Assembly (NCBI GenBank): GCA_934045075.1
Contig: OW203724.1
Coordinates: forward strand, 9,225,473 to 9,289,472
DNA: 64,000 nt
Reading direction: 5' to 3'
Origin: Yponomeuta sedellus
Lineage: Eukaryota; Arthropoda; Insecta; Lepidoptera; Yponomeutidae
Shown: one piece after another, positions 20,830 through 31,261 of the stretch
How the letters are laid out: each line of letters starts with the position of its first letter
Numbering within the stretch: position 1 is the first letter of the stretch
Program-made: the position numbers and the translations under genes
The notes under the pieces: model-generated
The model's input: the letters and a program-made list of their open reading frames with translations, nothing else
What the model was told of the DNA's origin: nothing
Databases searched by the model: none

Positions 20830-21980
20830 TCTCACACTAAACACTAAATATCTGTGTAAGTTCCTTTTTTATTGTAAAGTAAGGTGTTCTCTATCTATCT
20901 AAACACACATTCTCAAAAAACACGATTCCTCTGAACTTAAATTGATAATATTTATTTCAAACTTGAAAGACAAAATAAAGAGTATTACAATTATATTATA
21001 AACAACGTTTGCAATTATAATTACTGTCTTTACATTAGGAATTTAGACTTCAGGTGCCACTAGAAATTGACAGCTCGTAGGATTATTTTTTAACATCAGT
21101 CTTAATTTATTTCGGGACTTTTTTCCTAGTTGGACAATGTCAGCACCATCGTACCCTATTCTTAGTAACTAAACTGCAAGGATAAATTACTTTTAACCTA
21201 ATGAACGTGCATGAAGTGCTTTAAAAAAGAACAAAAGCAACCCAAATCGAAATATTCAACTTCCAAAATTATCAACCTGTTTTCTTGAAACGAAAACAGT
21301 TCCGAATGGACAATGACCATACTCGTCAAGTCTTTAAACAAAATAGTGCCGATCCTAGTGTGAATTTCTACGAAGGATTGTAACAATTGTATAGTTTTTT
21401 ATTCGTAGCTTGGAATGCTACCGATCGACCCCATTCTATTAGCCCTGATTCAATTGACCCGATCGTTTCTTATTAAATTACCGCGAGTCGGCTGAAAGTG
21501 GGAATTTGCCCGTCACTGTTCTCATTCGTTTACCGATTTCTTTATCCCATTTCGATTTAATTTCAACGAATTTTTTGCGTTGTTTTGTTTTGCGCCATTG
21601 TTTATCGCATTTAGCGAGCAATCCTTAGTTTTAATTAATTGGATCGGAGCGTGTTTAGAAAACAGTTCATTTGAATATGGTTCCTAGTGTTTATTGTAAA
21701 ACAGCGAGGCTAAATAAACGTCAGACAAAAATATAAGTACAAATGACATCGTAACAACCTTTACACGCGTGTCCAGTTGGACAAAATTCACGCGTTCGGG
21801 CGATTTTGCAACTACATACATGGTAAAGGTTGATGTGCGGTTTATTGTTGGACTAGTATCTTGAACAATCGATAGCATATCAACCACATCCGCGTATCTC
21901 GGAGGGATAAGCAGATTAGCGGCTCCCACAGCCGATTTGGACTACAGATCAAAAACTATCGATGGTGTCCTTTTTTATGT
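20830..21980. other. Interval with no gene; non-repetitive island
   Basis: 20860-20900 resembles a LINE tail (TTTTTATTGTAAAGT...GTTCTCTATCTATC). 21430-21660 looks non-repetitive, with motifs such as TTAATTAATTGGATC; it may be regulatory, but this is a guess. Confidence 0.35.
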
Positions 21981-21984
21981 AGCC

Positions 21985-22080
21985 TAAACACATCCCACAG
22001 CAAGGTACAGGCCTTCTCTCAGAAAGAGGGGGTAAGGGCTTAATTAACACGCGTGCCCACCATTGTGTCCTGACATACAA
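21985..22080. repeat. LINE/SINE tail remnant
   Basis: CACAGCAAGGTACAGGCC and TTCTCTCAGAAAGAGGGG belong to the 'GGGCACAGGCCTTCTCTCAGA' tail class, also at 2690-2730 and 36915-36965. Confidence 0.5.
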
Positions 22081-22139
22081 AAAAAATACATACAGTTTCC
22101 ACTATGCAACCTACTGAATTTATCATTTATACAATAACA

Positions 22140-23030
22140 AACGCGTAAAAGCGCGTTACACTGTGCTCGTAAACAGTGGAACGAGTCTATAAATGGGACG
22201 CGAGAGTGGCCTGCGATCATTAGGCACGGTTTTACGCAGACGCGTGATTGATTCGCGTCATGTAGCGCAAATGGACGCTGATTTACTGCACGTTTTGTTG
22301 ACGCTAAGAGTTGCGCAGAATGTCGCCAAAACGAATCCGTCGTTAGAACTTAAATATCGTCGTTCATATTGCAAAATGCGCCATGTCTACAAAATAATAT
22401 GTACGTTTTTTCACCAAATTTGTATGAAAAATTAAAAAATTACAAAGAAAATAGTAAGATATCATAATCAGTCAGGCTAATCGGGCTGACATTATATGTC
22501 TTCGACTTACATTCAGAATCAAGTTTTCCTTCAATTACGATAAAAAAACGAAAATAATGTTTTTTTGACATACAACATTTTGAAATATGGACGACGATAT
22601 GTTGATATGTCGTATAGCCATATCGTAGATGTGCTCACATCAAGAAATACTCGAGAACTCATACTATGGTCTCATTTCATGAAATGTTTCACTGTGTATT
22701 GGTCAAACGATGATGTGGCTTGGACAACTCACTGTTAAGTAATCTTTTCCCGACATAGATGACTAAACACCATCTTCGCACATAAACAAATTATGTGTGA
22801 AGATGACGGCCTCTGACGACAATATCGTATCTCGCAGTGAAGAAGTTAATAATACGATATTACTAACTTTATTTCATTTTTATTATATAAGGAAGTTATT
22901 AACAAGAATAATAATAATAAAAGAGTTCACGACGACAAGTCACGAAAAAAGCGATCTAAATGTAAAAAAATATTCTTTCTTATTAAATATGTCGTGGACG
23001 GAAAATTTATATGATCCAGCTAGGTAGAAG
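22140..23030. other. CpG-containing interval without a recognised gene
   Basis: 22140-22400 is richer in CpG than its surroundings and holds an 80-codon frame after TATAAATGGG. The frame has no motif I know. Possibly a non-autonomous transposon. Confidence 0.3.
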
Positions 23031-23059
23031 TTTTCATAGACAGAGACAGTATGGTCTCA

Positions 23060-23215
23060 AATTCTTAATTAATACGCGTGCACGCCGCGGCTTGGCAATT
23101 TCAAGCGCTGGAGAGTTGAACACCTCAGACACCCAGGTTTCCTCACGACCTTTTCCTTTACAGTTAGCGAGTGGTATTGCTACTATGACTTCACAAATGT
23201 ACATACACCATATCT
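23060..23215 (-). repeat. SINE family B fragment
   Basis: Shares TTAGCGAGTGGTATTGCTAC, CACAAATGTACATA and the GTTTCCTCACGACCTTTTCC block with 11433-11695, in the same orientation. The tRNA-like head is missing. Confidence 0.7.
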
Positions 23216-23407
23216 AGCAGTGTCATCTGAACTTTACTTTAATAGAATTTAACCTGCGGTGACAGTTTCAGAATCGCTAAAAAGTAAATAGCTATTGTAA
23301 ATTAAACTTTTTGCATTAGGTATACCTTCTCGTAATAAAGAAGAAAACTTCCTGCTCAAAAGAATATGCTAGTGCATGCAGCTTTAGATACAAAGCATAA
23401 CCAGAAG

Positions 23408-23572
23408 CCTGTTTCATAGAACTACAATTCATAGTTTACTATGAAAATTCGATGTAGGTACATTGTAAAGTTGATTGCACCACAGATTAACAAAATATAG
23501 ACTCTTCTAAGCAATGATCCTCGTACTTTCATCATAAACTACGAATTGTAGTTTTATGTAGGTCGGCCCAGA
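23408..23572. mobile_element. MITE (TTCATAGAACTACAATTC family)
   Basis: The left end TAGAACTACAATTCATAGTT pairs imperfectly with the right end AACTACGAATTGTAGTTTTA. The interior GTACATTGTAAAGTTGATTG recurs at 52459 and, inverted, near 39100. Non-coding. Confidence 0.7.
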
Positions 23573-23674
23573 CTTTTAGTAATAATAAGCAAATATCCAG
23601 CACAGGTAGAACGACGGAGCTAATGACGCGTTTTAACCCTCTCAAATGTCAAAAGTCGTGCCTTTCCAGTATGT

Positions 23675-23882
23675 ACATTAACATAACATAACATTTACAT
23701 ACTGGCACATACATTGCTTCTGGCCCCACACTAGGATACCCTGTGGCGTGGATACTAGAAACAGCGACATCACAAACATGTAAACATCCAAGACCTGGGT
23801 TTTTTTTCGTCCTCAGCCGGGGATCGAACCCGGTACCTCTCGCATGGTAGGCAAATGCGCTAACGCTGCGCCATGGAGGTCA
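23675..23882 (-). mobile_element. SINE family C
   Basis: Same family and orientation as 20583-20815 (GCATACATTGCTTCTGGCCC-like body, GATCGAACCCGGTACCTCT head). Some substitutions in the B box. Confidence 0.8.
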
Positions 23883-23964
23883 AATGCTAAATTCTGAAAT
23901 TTTAGCATCGCCAAGCTCGGAACTCGCCCCGTCGTCGCGTGTCAATATCAATATGTCGATATCA

Positions 23965-24320
23965 ATCCTTTATATGTCCCCACTGTTGGGGCACGGGTCT
24001 CTTCCTGTATCGCAGGAAGGTTAGGCCATACTCCACCACGGGGGCCAAGTCCGGGTTGGTGGAGGATTGTAAGACAGTGGCGATCCTTACTGTCAGAAGT
24101 TATCAAGCCGCCCATAAGGCCTCTGACACGACTTAACGACTGCCATTACATGACAGCCGGACCAACGGCTTAACGTGCCTTTCGAAGCACGGAAGCGCTC
24201 GGAAAAAATGCCACTAGCGGTGGTTACGAGATGGTCACCCATACAGTATCTGAGCGCGGATGTTGTTGCTTAACCAAAGTGATTGATTCCAATCACTCCG
24301 TTCCGCTAGGCCCGTTGCGT
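23965..24320 (-). mobile_element. 5S-rRNA-derived SINE, near complete
   Basis: In sense (minus strand) the head at 24310-24225 reads GAATCAATCACTTTGGTTAA, GCAACAACATCCGCGCTCAG, then ATGGGTGACC. Eukaryotic 5S rRNA has GATCACCGAAGTTAAGCAAC, GGGCGCGGTCAG and GGATGGGTGACC in the same order and spacing, which is its internal RNA polymerase III promoter. The body runs through GGCGGCTTGATAACTTCTGA and the tail ends CCCAACAGTGGGGACATATA, then GATATCGA. SINE3-class elements have 5S heads; this assignment rests on visible similarity only. Confidence 0.75.
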
Positions 24321-24329
24321 GTACTGGTC

Positions 24330-24744
24330 CTAAACTAAGATAATCTGTACTAAGGGCAGGAACATCGCCAACATAGAAACACACATGATACATTTGTACA
24401 GCGGGCTCTTCAGGTCGCGTCGTCATAATATCATGGGACAAATTTTCGGGGTGAATCCCTAAAAAGCATAGCTGTTCAATAGTGGGTCTTTGGTACGGTA
24501 ATAGTTTTTTATTGAAACTATTGGTAGTCTACTAGTCAATCGCAATTCAAAGGTATAAACCCCTGCAACTCGGGGAATTCAATATTCTTCACGAAAGAGG
24601 CATATTTATATTAAGCGGTTTATTCTACTGGAATGACATTGTAGGTACTGCTATTGCTTTATAGATTACAAAATGGAGACAAATAACGTACCTATATTGT
24701 CGTACTAATATAATGTCTATTAAAAATTTATGTGTCAGAAACGA
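24330..24744. other. Interval with no gene seen
   Basis: AT-rich; nothing recognised. Confidence 0.4.
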
Positions 24745-25250
24745 GCAACCGACCCAGCAGAGCTCCGAATCAGAGCGAAACCTGGGGGCCGATTCTCGCC
24801 CAAGCGAATTGAAAGCGTAGACGTAAAATTTTCGAAGACATTTGTTGCTAAATAAAATAAGATAACACGACAGTCACTAGACAGTTATTTTCTCATTCGA
24901 ATTCAATCTAGCCTGGCGTTCAGAATACAGATTTTGGCTGTCGCTCGACTTTTTACGTAGAATTCCAAGTCATAAGCCTTTGAGTCTTATACGACTTATT
25001 TGCTAATGAAGTGAGAATTGGCACCCTGGTAGCCAAGATTGAATTCGAATGAGAAAATAAATGTCTAATGACTCTGTCGAGTACCGTTACCTTATTTTTA
25101 TGCGACAAATGTCATAAGCCTTCGAATGTTTGCGTCTACGCTTTCAATTCTCATGGGCGAGAATCGACCCCCTGGTCAGACTCTTCCGACATAAAAACAA
25201 GTTAGTGAATCGTGTATTAAGACTTTAGACCCGGTAGGCGCATTATTGTG
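24745..25250 (+). repeat. Host repeat of the nested MITE (GAGCGAAACCTGG family)
   Basis: The left part (GAGCTCCGAATCAGAGCGAA, ACCTGG) and right part (GGTCAGACTCTTCCGACATA, AAGTTAGT, AAGACTTTAGACC) are continuous in the hairpin at 29454-29650, where CCTGGTCGGACTTTTCCG is uninterrupted. Here a MITE splits it at CTG. Confidence 0.7.
24785..25171. mobile_element. Harbinger-type foldback MITE with CTG duplication
   Basis: The ends GGGGCCGATTCTCGCCCA and TGGGCGAGAATCGACCCC are flanked by CTG (24782-24784, 25172-25174), and the empty site is visible in the 29454 repeat. About 125 bp of each side pair (for example GAATTGAAAGCGTAGACG with its reverse complement, and TTTTCTCATTCGAATTCAAT). A third CTG at 25026 follows GAGAATTGGCACC, which matches the right end of the shorter relative at 39876-40122, so this copy seems to be a unit plus an inverted partial copy. 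Confidence 0.8.
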
Positions 25251-26033
25251 AACAGGGCACATTAGCAATGAATGGCTTTGGTTGGGGAATGATAAACCGA
25301 GACAGAATGTCGCGGTTTTTGAATACTAATCAAACTGGGATTGTCACTCGAGGCCAAACGTGTCCACACGTCGGCCGTAATTCATCGGTATTTTCTGTTG
25401 GAAGGTCAACAATGTAGTGGGATCGGGAACGAAAATATCGGCCATAGTATGTCCGTTGCCAGGCAACCTGCGAGTTGTCGCACTGTGATTGCAACACGCA
25501 CCGCATGGCCGCAACTAGACTCGACGGCACCGCTGCCGTGTCGTGACAAGACACTGTAATTTAAAAACAGGCATTTTCCAGAAAACGCCAAAAACATTTC
25601 GTTAAGAAAATTCCGCATAGATACGTCAAATCAAAACAGATTACTTTAAAAATTTTACATGTGTTAAATAATAGTGCACATAATTATGCCGTAACTAGTT
25701 AATTTATATTTTTTGTATATATAGACTCTAATTGAAAATCTAGAATTTTCGCACTGAATACCCGCTTTTTTTCTTGACAAATAGGAAAAGGTTTTAAAGT
25801 TGTTATCACAAAACACTGCATCTACAGTTATTTGGCATAAAAATCACGAGCATGTTTTGGCAAAACACGGTACCTATCTATAGAAACAGTATTTTGTCAA
25901 AACAGGCCTCTATAATATTGGCTATACAGTCTTATTTACTTTGACTGATTTGCGTATTATTAAAACTTTTTCCATATTTTTTGATGCCATGCCATGTACT
26001 TAAGGGCGAAGAATCGAATTATCCATGTTACTT
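25180..26033. other. Interval with no gene; GC-rich patch
   Basis: 25330-25560 is GC-richer and non-repetitive by eye. 25808-25915 carries AAAACACTG / CAGTATTTTG blocks related to the palindrome at 26034. Confidence 0.35.
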
Positions 26034-26065
26034 CAAAACACTGTATCTATAGATACAGTGTTTTG
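26034..26065. repeat. Perfect 32-bp palindrome
   Basis: CAAAACACTGTATCTA followed directly by its reverse complement, with no loop. Looser versions of the half-site lie at 25810 and 25860. Confidence 0.95.
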
Positions 26066-26139
26066 TCATACCACGGCAGACCGGGCCTTTACACTGAAGA
26101 TCTAAACATAAAACTAATGATTTGATTTTTCTTCTTCCT

Positions 26140-26835
26140 TACAACGTACCTCTGTGAGCTGCTTGTGTGTATATCAAACCCCGACCCACTTGAGACACAT
26201 AAAAGATTGTGATGTGCGCGCTGCCCTCTAGATTTCGCTGGCTGTTTCCAGATTGAGGGTTGAAGGTCGGGTAAGTTAGATTTTTATTTTTGGTTCCGCT
26301 CGGGGGGTAGAGGAAAAAACGGGGGTGACAGAAAAAGGAAAAAGATGGGAACTGCAATGAAATGAACTGAGTGAAGTTCCTAAAAAGAAAATAAAGTTTG
26401 AGATACGTGTCTAAACGGACGTAGCATCGTTTAAGGGAAATCAGAAATCTACTCAACTTTGTCCTCAAAGTCAAAAGAATTTTATTCACTATAAAACAAA
26501 ATCTTTACTAAATGAACGTCACAATCGTCGAGTAATCGACAATCGGCAGGGAGGCCTTTGCCCAGCAGTAGGACACAAACATAGAGGCTACGTAAAAAAA
26601 AAAATCGTGATTTTAACTTAATTTAATGCCTTGTCTGCTTTCAGCAGTCAGTTTCCTCCACTTTCCCCCTGAATCTATCTATTTTCCTACGAGGTGTCTG
26701 AAACGTGAATCGCACGCCGCGAGTTCGCGGCAATCTAATCGCTTGCAAAACGCTGCGTTGCGCTGCTACCGTCAGCGAGTGGTATTTGAAGACAGTCATT
26801 AGTACGTGATGAAATCCAGTAAGAACTCTTTAGTT
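26140..26835. other. Interval with no gene seen
   Basis: A GC-rich stretch with no motif I recognise lies at 26690-26790. A short repeat trace (GGAGGCCTTTGCCCAGCAGT) lies at 26549-26568. Confidence 0.35.
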
Positions 26836-27178
26836 CTTCGATATCAACCCTTGTATGTCCCCACTGCTGGGGGACGGACTCTTCCTGCATCGCAAGAAGG
26901 TTAGGCTATCTCCACCACGGGGGCGAAGTCCGGGTTGGTGGAGGATTGTAAGACAATGGTGGGCCTTACTGTCAGAAGTTATCAAGCCGCCTATAAGGCT
27001 TAACGACTGCCATGACATGACCGCCGGTACCAACGGCTTAACGTACTTTGCGAACCACGGAAGCGCTCGGAAAAAAATCCACTAGCGGTAGTCACGGGAC
27101 GGTCACCAATCCTGCACCTGACCACGCCTGTTGTTGCTTAACTTAAGTGATTGATTCCAACCACTCGGCCACGGGCGC
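26836..27178 (-). mobile_element. 5S-rRNA-derived SINE
   Basis: Head (27175-27095 in sense) with GAATCAATCACTTAAGTTAA, GCAACAACAGGCGTGGTCAG and GGATTGGTGACC, then the family body and the tail ending GGGGACATACAAGGGTTGAT. A short internal deletion lies near 27000 relative to the 23965 copy. Confidence 0.75.
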
Positions 27179-27179
27179 T

Positions 27180-28170
27180 TATTTATAGTTCTAAATATGT
27201 TCTTATTACCCAAAACATACATCTCCCACTTTCAGAGAAAGTCCCAGGCTGGCTGGGTGTCAAGATGAATCATATCATGTTTAGTTCAAGCCCGGACTCC
27301 AACCTTAATTGAGTTTTCTATTAAAGATACTGTACTGGGATTAGTTTGAGACCCGAGGAAACCCGACGTACGAGGAAAACTAATCGATTTACAAGATACT
27401 ATCGTTATCTAATAACATTTGGTGAAGGTCGACGAACTTGTGGCTCAGATTATTTAACGCCCCTTTGGTTATGCGGTGTTAAGTGAAATGAACAGATCAA
27501 TTTACAAGCATATCAAGTTAAGTGCAGCTATAGATAACACAAAACAACAATGGTATCGTTCGACGGCACAAAAATAATTAAAACGGTACACAAAAAAGCA
27601 TCTAAGCAGCATTTTTTCATTTCATCAGAACAACAGGCAAGTCTGGGCAGAGCGTAACTAAACCTCCCTAGGGAGACCTCCCGTCGTGTTCACAAAATAT
27701 AAATATCAATGGCGCATTAAAGTGAGTTGAATTTGTTTGCGTTATAATATTTACCTGTCCGGTGACCCGTTTAATTCCGGCCGTGGGGCGGAGGGGAAAC
27801 GTGACCCATTCCCTAATACTGTGGCACGTCATTTGAACACTCTAGGAACAGATTTTAGTGGCAGTCTTTCTTATATGGGAGGGGAGAGCGCCCTCATAAT
27901 TTGACACAATGTTTAACCCGTGGGATAGCGCGCCGTGCCTCCATCACGTTTCAGATTACACTCGTGATCCGGTCTGATAGGTGAATATCAAGATGATTGT
28001 TACAGGAACGAAACGGAAAATGGCGTCTGAATTAAAGTTTTGACGGATAGGAAGTCTCTTTATCACATTTCAACATAGCGGTTGATTTAAATTTTATACA
28101 CGTAATTTATCAGTCAAACGGATTTATTATTTTGTATGAATTTAAAAAAATATGATTTAGAAACTATTGT
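27180..28170. other. Non-repetitive island, possible regulatory DNA
   Basis: 27740-28030 has mixed composition, no repeat family and motifs such as GTTTAATTCC, CACGTCAT, TGATAG and CAGATTACAC. No ORF. Function is not shown by the sequence. Confidence 0.25.
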
Positions 28171-28174
28171 AAAT

Positions 28175-28245
28175 TAGTCTTAGTGGCCAACTCAGGATTA
28201 TGCCTGCCCCTCTGGGATACAGGTATAAGGCTATGTATATAATAA
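28175..28245 (+). repeat. RTE-like LINE 3' end fragment
   Basis: CTGCCCCTCTGGGATACAGG then TATAAGGCTATGTA, the end of the LINE 3' UTR seen at 20400-20450. Confidence 0.65.
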
Positions 28246-28284
28246 TAACAAGTTCCAGACCACACAATCACTTTTGAGTGAAAT

Positions 28285-28420
28285 GTTGCATAACAAAGGT
28301 GTAAGGTCCAAAACTACAATACCCTCTTCTATTCGAAATATGGAAATACACCCCGATTGAGGCCATTTGTATAAATCTAGTACGACATCCTCCAGTGGGA
28401 AATAAACCCATCTGTGTATA
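28285..28420 (-). repeat. tRNA-like SINE body fragment
   Basis: GGAAATACACCCCGATTGAG and GCCATTTGTATAAATC match the layout of 57455-57500 (GGAAATACACCCAGACTGAG). The head is degraded. Confidence 0.5.
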
Positions 28421-28639
28421 TGATATGATAATTTGTATATGATAATTTTTTGTTAGTCACGCGTTTGTTAAGTTGTTATCGTTATTAAATTTAGGTTTTA
28501 CGGGTATATTAACGAAAATATCCACAAGTATTTAAAACAAACAAGAAACGCGAGCATCTTAAATATCTCCATGAAACATTAGTTTGCACCCTCAGCTCGG
28601 TGAGGTGTATTAAAACAATTAAGCTAATTGCACAATTAC

Positions 28640-28800
28640 TTAGAAGGCCGGTTCAGATTTTATAAGGGCAAAGTAATTAGGCAGCTTCGGAACTCGGACA
28701 AACGAAGCCCTCTAATTAAAGGGAAAGTGAAGAAAATCCGTCGTTTCCTGAAGGGGTCACTCATTAGCAAGCCTTTATAGTGTCTATTGCCTTTGAAACT
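28640..28800. other. Non-repetitive island with TAATTA motifs
   Basis: Contains AGTAATTAGGCAGC, CTCTAATTAAAGGG and CTCATTAGCAAG within 110 bp. Such clustering suits homeodomain binding, but this is inference only. Confidence 0.25.
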
Positions 28801-28869
28801 CTGTAGTGAAGTCGATACCTAGTTGTAACTTTCAAAATAGAGCACAAAACAATGGGGTTGTAATTTCCA

Positions 28870-28990
28870 TTGATACAAACCTCACGCCTGTATCCCAGAG
28901 GCGTAGGCAGACACCAGGGTCTGCTACTTGCCACGATCCTGACGCTTCATCAACGTTCATAAGTCGTTGCATGCACGCACGCCGTTCCAT
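28870..28990 (-). repeat. RTE-like LINE 3' end fragment
   Basis: CCTCACGCCTGTATCCCAGA, TGCCACGATCCTGACG-like and TTCATCAACGTTCATAAGTC match the antisense form of the 41270-41575 fragment. Confidence 0.75.
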
Positions 28991-29196
28991 CCATTGATAG
29001 ATACTTATTTAATATAAATTCGTATTAAAACCATTTGGCATACTGTTAGATGAACAAAAATTGAGTGCATTTACAATTTGCCTTCGGCATTTTGTTACCA
29101 AGAGAGCATTTGTGAACTACACCACCATATAGTAGCACCTAGTTTCTGATAAAAATAAAATTTATTCTTTACATCACTGAAAAATAAATCCTTACA

Positions 29197-29396
29197 CCTC
29201 TGTGGCGTAGCGGTAGCGCATCTGCCTACCATGCAAGAGGTCCCGGGTTCGAATCCCGGCTGGGGACAAAAAAACCCCAGGTCTTGGATGTTTACATGTT
29301 TGTGATGTCGCTGTTTCTGGTTCCCACAACACAGGGTATCCTAGTGTGGGGCCAGAAGCAATGTATGTGCCTGTCTGTAAATGTTATGTTATGTTA
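29197..29396 (+). mobile_element. SINE family C, sense copy
   Basis: A complete-looking tRNA-like head: CCTCTGTGGCGTAGCGGTAG, CATCTGCCTACCATGC, CCCGGGTTCGAATCCCGG, then the CCCCAGGTCTTGGATGTTTA body and a TAAATGTTATGTTATGTTA tail. Confidence 0.88.
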
Positions 29397-29441
29397 CAAA
29401 TAAAATTAAAGGTGTAAATTATATTACACACACATTTAAAT

Positions 29442-29662
29442 TTCATATTGATATTGTAGACTTTTAGTCCGGATTTACTTACGGGTGTTGTTATATCGGA
29501 AAAGTCCGACGACGCGAGCTCCGTCTCTGCTCACCATGATTAAGCTCTGCGAATCGGAGCGAAACCTGGTCGGACTTTTCCGATATAACAACACCCGTAA
29601 GTAAATCCGGACTAAAAGTCTACAATGTGTTGTGCTTTCGAAAGTTTTAGTTCATATTGATA
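29442..29662 (+). mobile_element. Foldback retroposon with perfect 58-bp arms and 12-bp TSD
   Basis: 29453-29510 and 29569-29626 are perfect reverse complements over 58 bp, separated by 58 bp. TTCATATTGATA occurs at 29442-29453 and 29651-29662, enclosing the hairpin plus a 24-nt unpaired tail (GTGTTGTGCTTTCGAAAGTT, TTAG). The sense arm and loop (GCGAATCGGAGCGAAACCTG, GTCGG) belong to the family at 24745-25250. The layout (inverted arm, loop, sense arm, unpaired 3' tail, TSD) matches the family-A foldbacks although the sequence is unrelated. Confidence 0.85.
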
Positions 29663-30119
29663 ATCTAATAAAAGCTTGGTAAAGTCAATGAGTTCCCATA
29701 AGAAGAAATGTTTGGTATATACGATTCTGGATGCATTGAAACATCATCAAAAACATGCCAATAGTGCGATGGAACCTCAATATTGCCTTTATTTTCCAGG
29801 CATAGTTTTTTTTAATAAAAACATATTCTTAACGATGCAAAGAATACCCATTTTTAGAAAGGCAATACTGAATTGACTGCAGCTCGACACTTGTATGTTT
29901 CAAAAAAGAACAACATTTAAAAAACTCGCCCTAATTTTTCCATTTGATATTTTTTGTAATTTTTTCGGCGATTTGGTGTAAAAATACATAATATGGTATT
30001 GTTTGTTAAATTTAAACTACCGGTTCATGAGATAAAGCGCCGTTAGGTTAAGACAGACTATAATGTACATACCGATATAATTATGTATATCAAAATTCAT
30101 ATTTGCTCCAACAACAACT
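29663..30119. other. Interval with no gene seen
   Basis: AT-rich; nothing recognised. Confidence 0.4.
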
Positions 30120-30245
30120 CCATCATAGGTTGTCTGGAAGAAATAGCTTTAAGCAATAAGGCCGCCAATTGTACTGTATTTTGTAATTATTTTTTGTTTG
30201 TTTTTTCCTGGTGTACAATAAAGAATATTCTTATCTTATCCCTAG
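30120..30245 (+). repeat. CR1-like LINE 3' end
   Basis: TGTCTGGAAGAAATAGCTTT, AGCAATAAGGCCGCC and TGTACAATAAAGAATATTC are the 3' terminus of a CR1-like LINE, ending in a (TTATC)-like repeat. Confidence 0.7.
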
Positions 30246-30872
30246 TTATATATTAGATGTAGTTACCTTCGTAAGAGAGTCAACGTAAAATACCGTTTTT
30301 CAGTTAGGGCTGGTAATGATTTATCTACATCCACTCGTCAACTACATTCGATGATCTATTGACTCAATTCGGATTTCCTTGTTTTTTTAGTACAAATAAC
30401 GAAACATTGATCTTAGTGTATACCGGAACATTGCCGAGTGTTCGAGTAGAGATTTCACACAATATGACTTTAGACGATAAGTTTTTTATTTGTGTAATTA
30501 CTTAAGAATCGCAGATACCTAGTTCAATGGTAATTCTATCGTTTTATAGTGCCCCAAGGAAAGGCACATTTACTCTATGTTTTGAGTTTTAAGAGAAAGA
30601 AAACTAGGAAAAATCAGCAGTTGTTACATCTGGCATGATGGTAAAAAACAGCATACTTTAGTTGTACGAGTATGTGGTTTCAGCCTTTGATAGGTAATAT
30701 AAAGCAAAAGTATATTTTTTCTATACTATGACTTAAAATGCTAATAACTATCAAAATACGAATACAATAAGTGGCGATTAATTTGCATTAAGTTTAAAAA
30801 ATTTTGAAAACAAATATTTGGCTTTTTCCCTGTGACTACCATAAAACCTCGAAAAATTACTCGTACAGTCTA

Positions 30873-31088
30873 TTAGCTTTTAGAATATACCTCGGGCTCT
30901 AGAGTAGGCTTCGGTTTTTGCCGAAAGCACACGAGTGTAATACTCCTTCCTGCTCTGTATAAAACTTTTCTTATTAAGTTTATTTAGTGAAGTGTTATTA
31001 GTTATTAAAGTTATTAGTTCCGATATTTCTATTACACGAATATATCCGATTCTATTCGATAGTAGCCGAGGTATATTCTAAAAGCTAA
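30873..31088. mobile_element. 216-bp MITE next to the promoter
   Basis: Perfect 23-bp inverted repeats: TTAGCTTTTAGAATATACCT (plus CGG) at 30873-30895 and its complement at 31066-31088. The interior is AT-rich with inverted GTGTAATACTCC / ATTACACGAAT blocks. Its right edge is 140 bp upstream of the predicted transcription start. The duplication at the ends is not clear. Confidence 0.8.
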
Positions 31089-31226
31089 CTGATTTGGCGT
31101 TACATTGGAATTACGATCGCTAGGCAGCAGCGCGGGGGCGGGCGGTTCTGGACGCCCGCAGGCGTACAGACTCGTACTAACTGAGGGATGCAGGAGTCAG
31201 GAGCGCTGTGCTGAAGTACAGTCCGT

Positions 31227-31261
31227 TCAGTGTCGAGTCAGCTGCGGCCGCGAGCGGACGT
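31227..31261 (+). promoter_or_regulatory. Arthropod core promoter: Inr TCAGT plus DPE
   Basis: TCAGT at 31227-31231 puts +1 at A31229. Positions +28 to +33 (31256-31261) are GGACGT, a full match to the downstream promoter element RGWYVT at its required spacing. No TATA box lies at -30. The surroundings (31105-31340) are the most GC- and CpG-rich in this part of the window. The match is from sequence; activity is inferred. Confidence 0.6.

Noticed and set aside
22193..22435. 80-codon ORF after TATAAATGGG as a gene
   Set aside because: No motif, no homologue I recognise, and CpG-rich context explains the open frame.
29197..29270. Functional tRNA genes at the tRNA-like heads (for example 29197, 33322, 59575)
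   Set aside because: Each head continues into a shared SINE body and tail and occurs in several diverged copies; stems and loops are imperfect.
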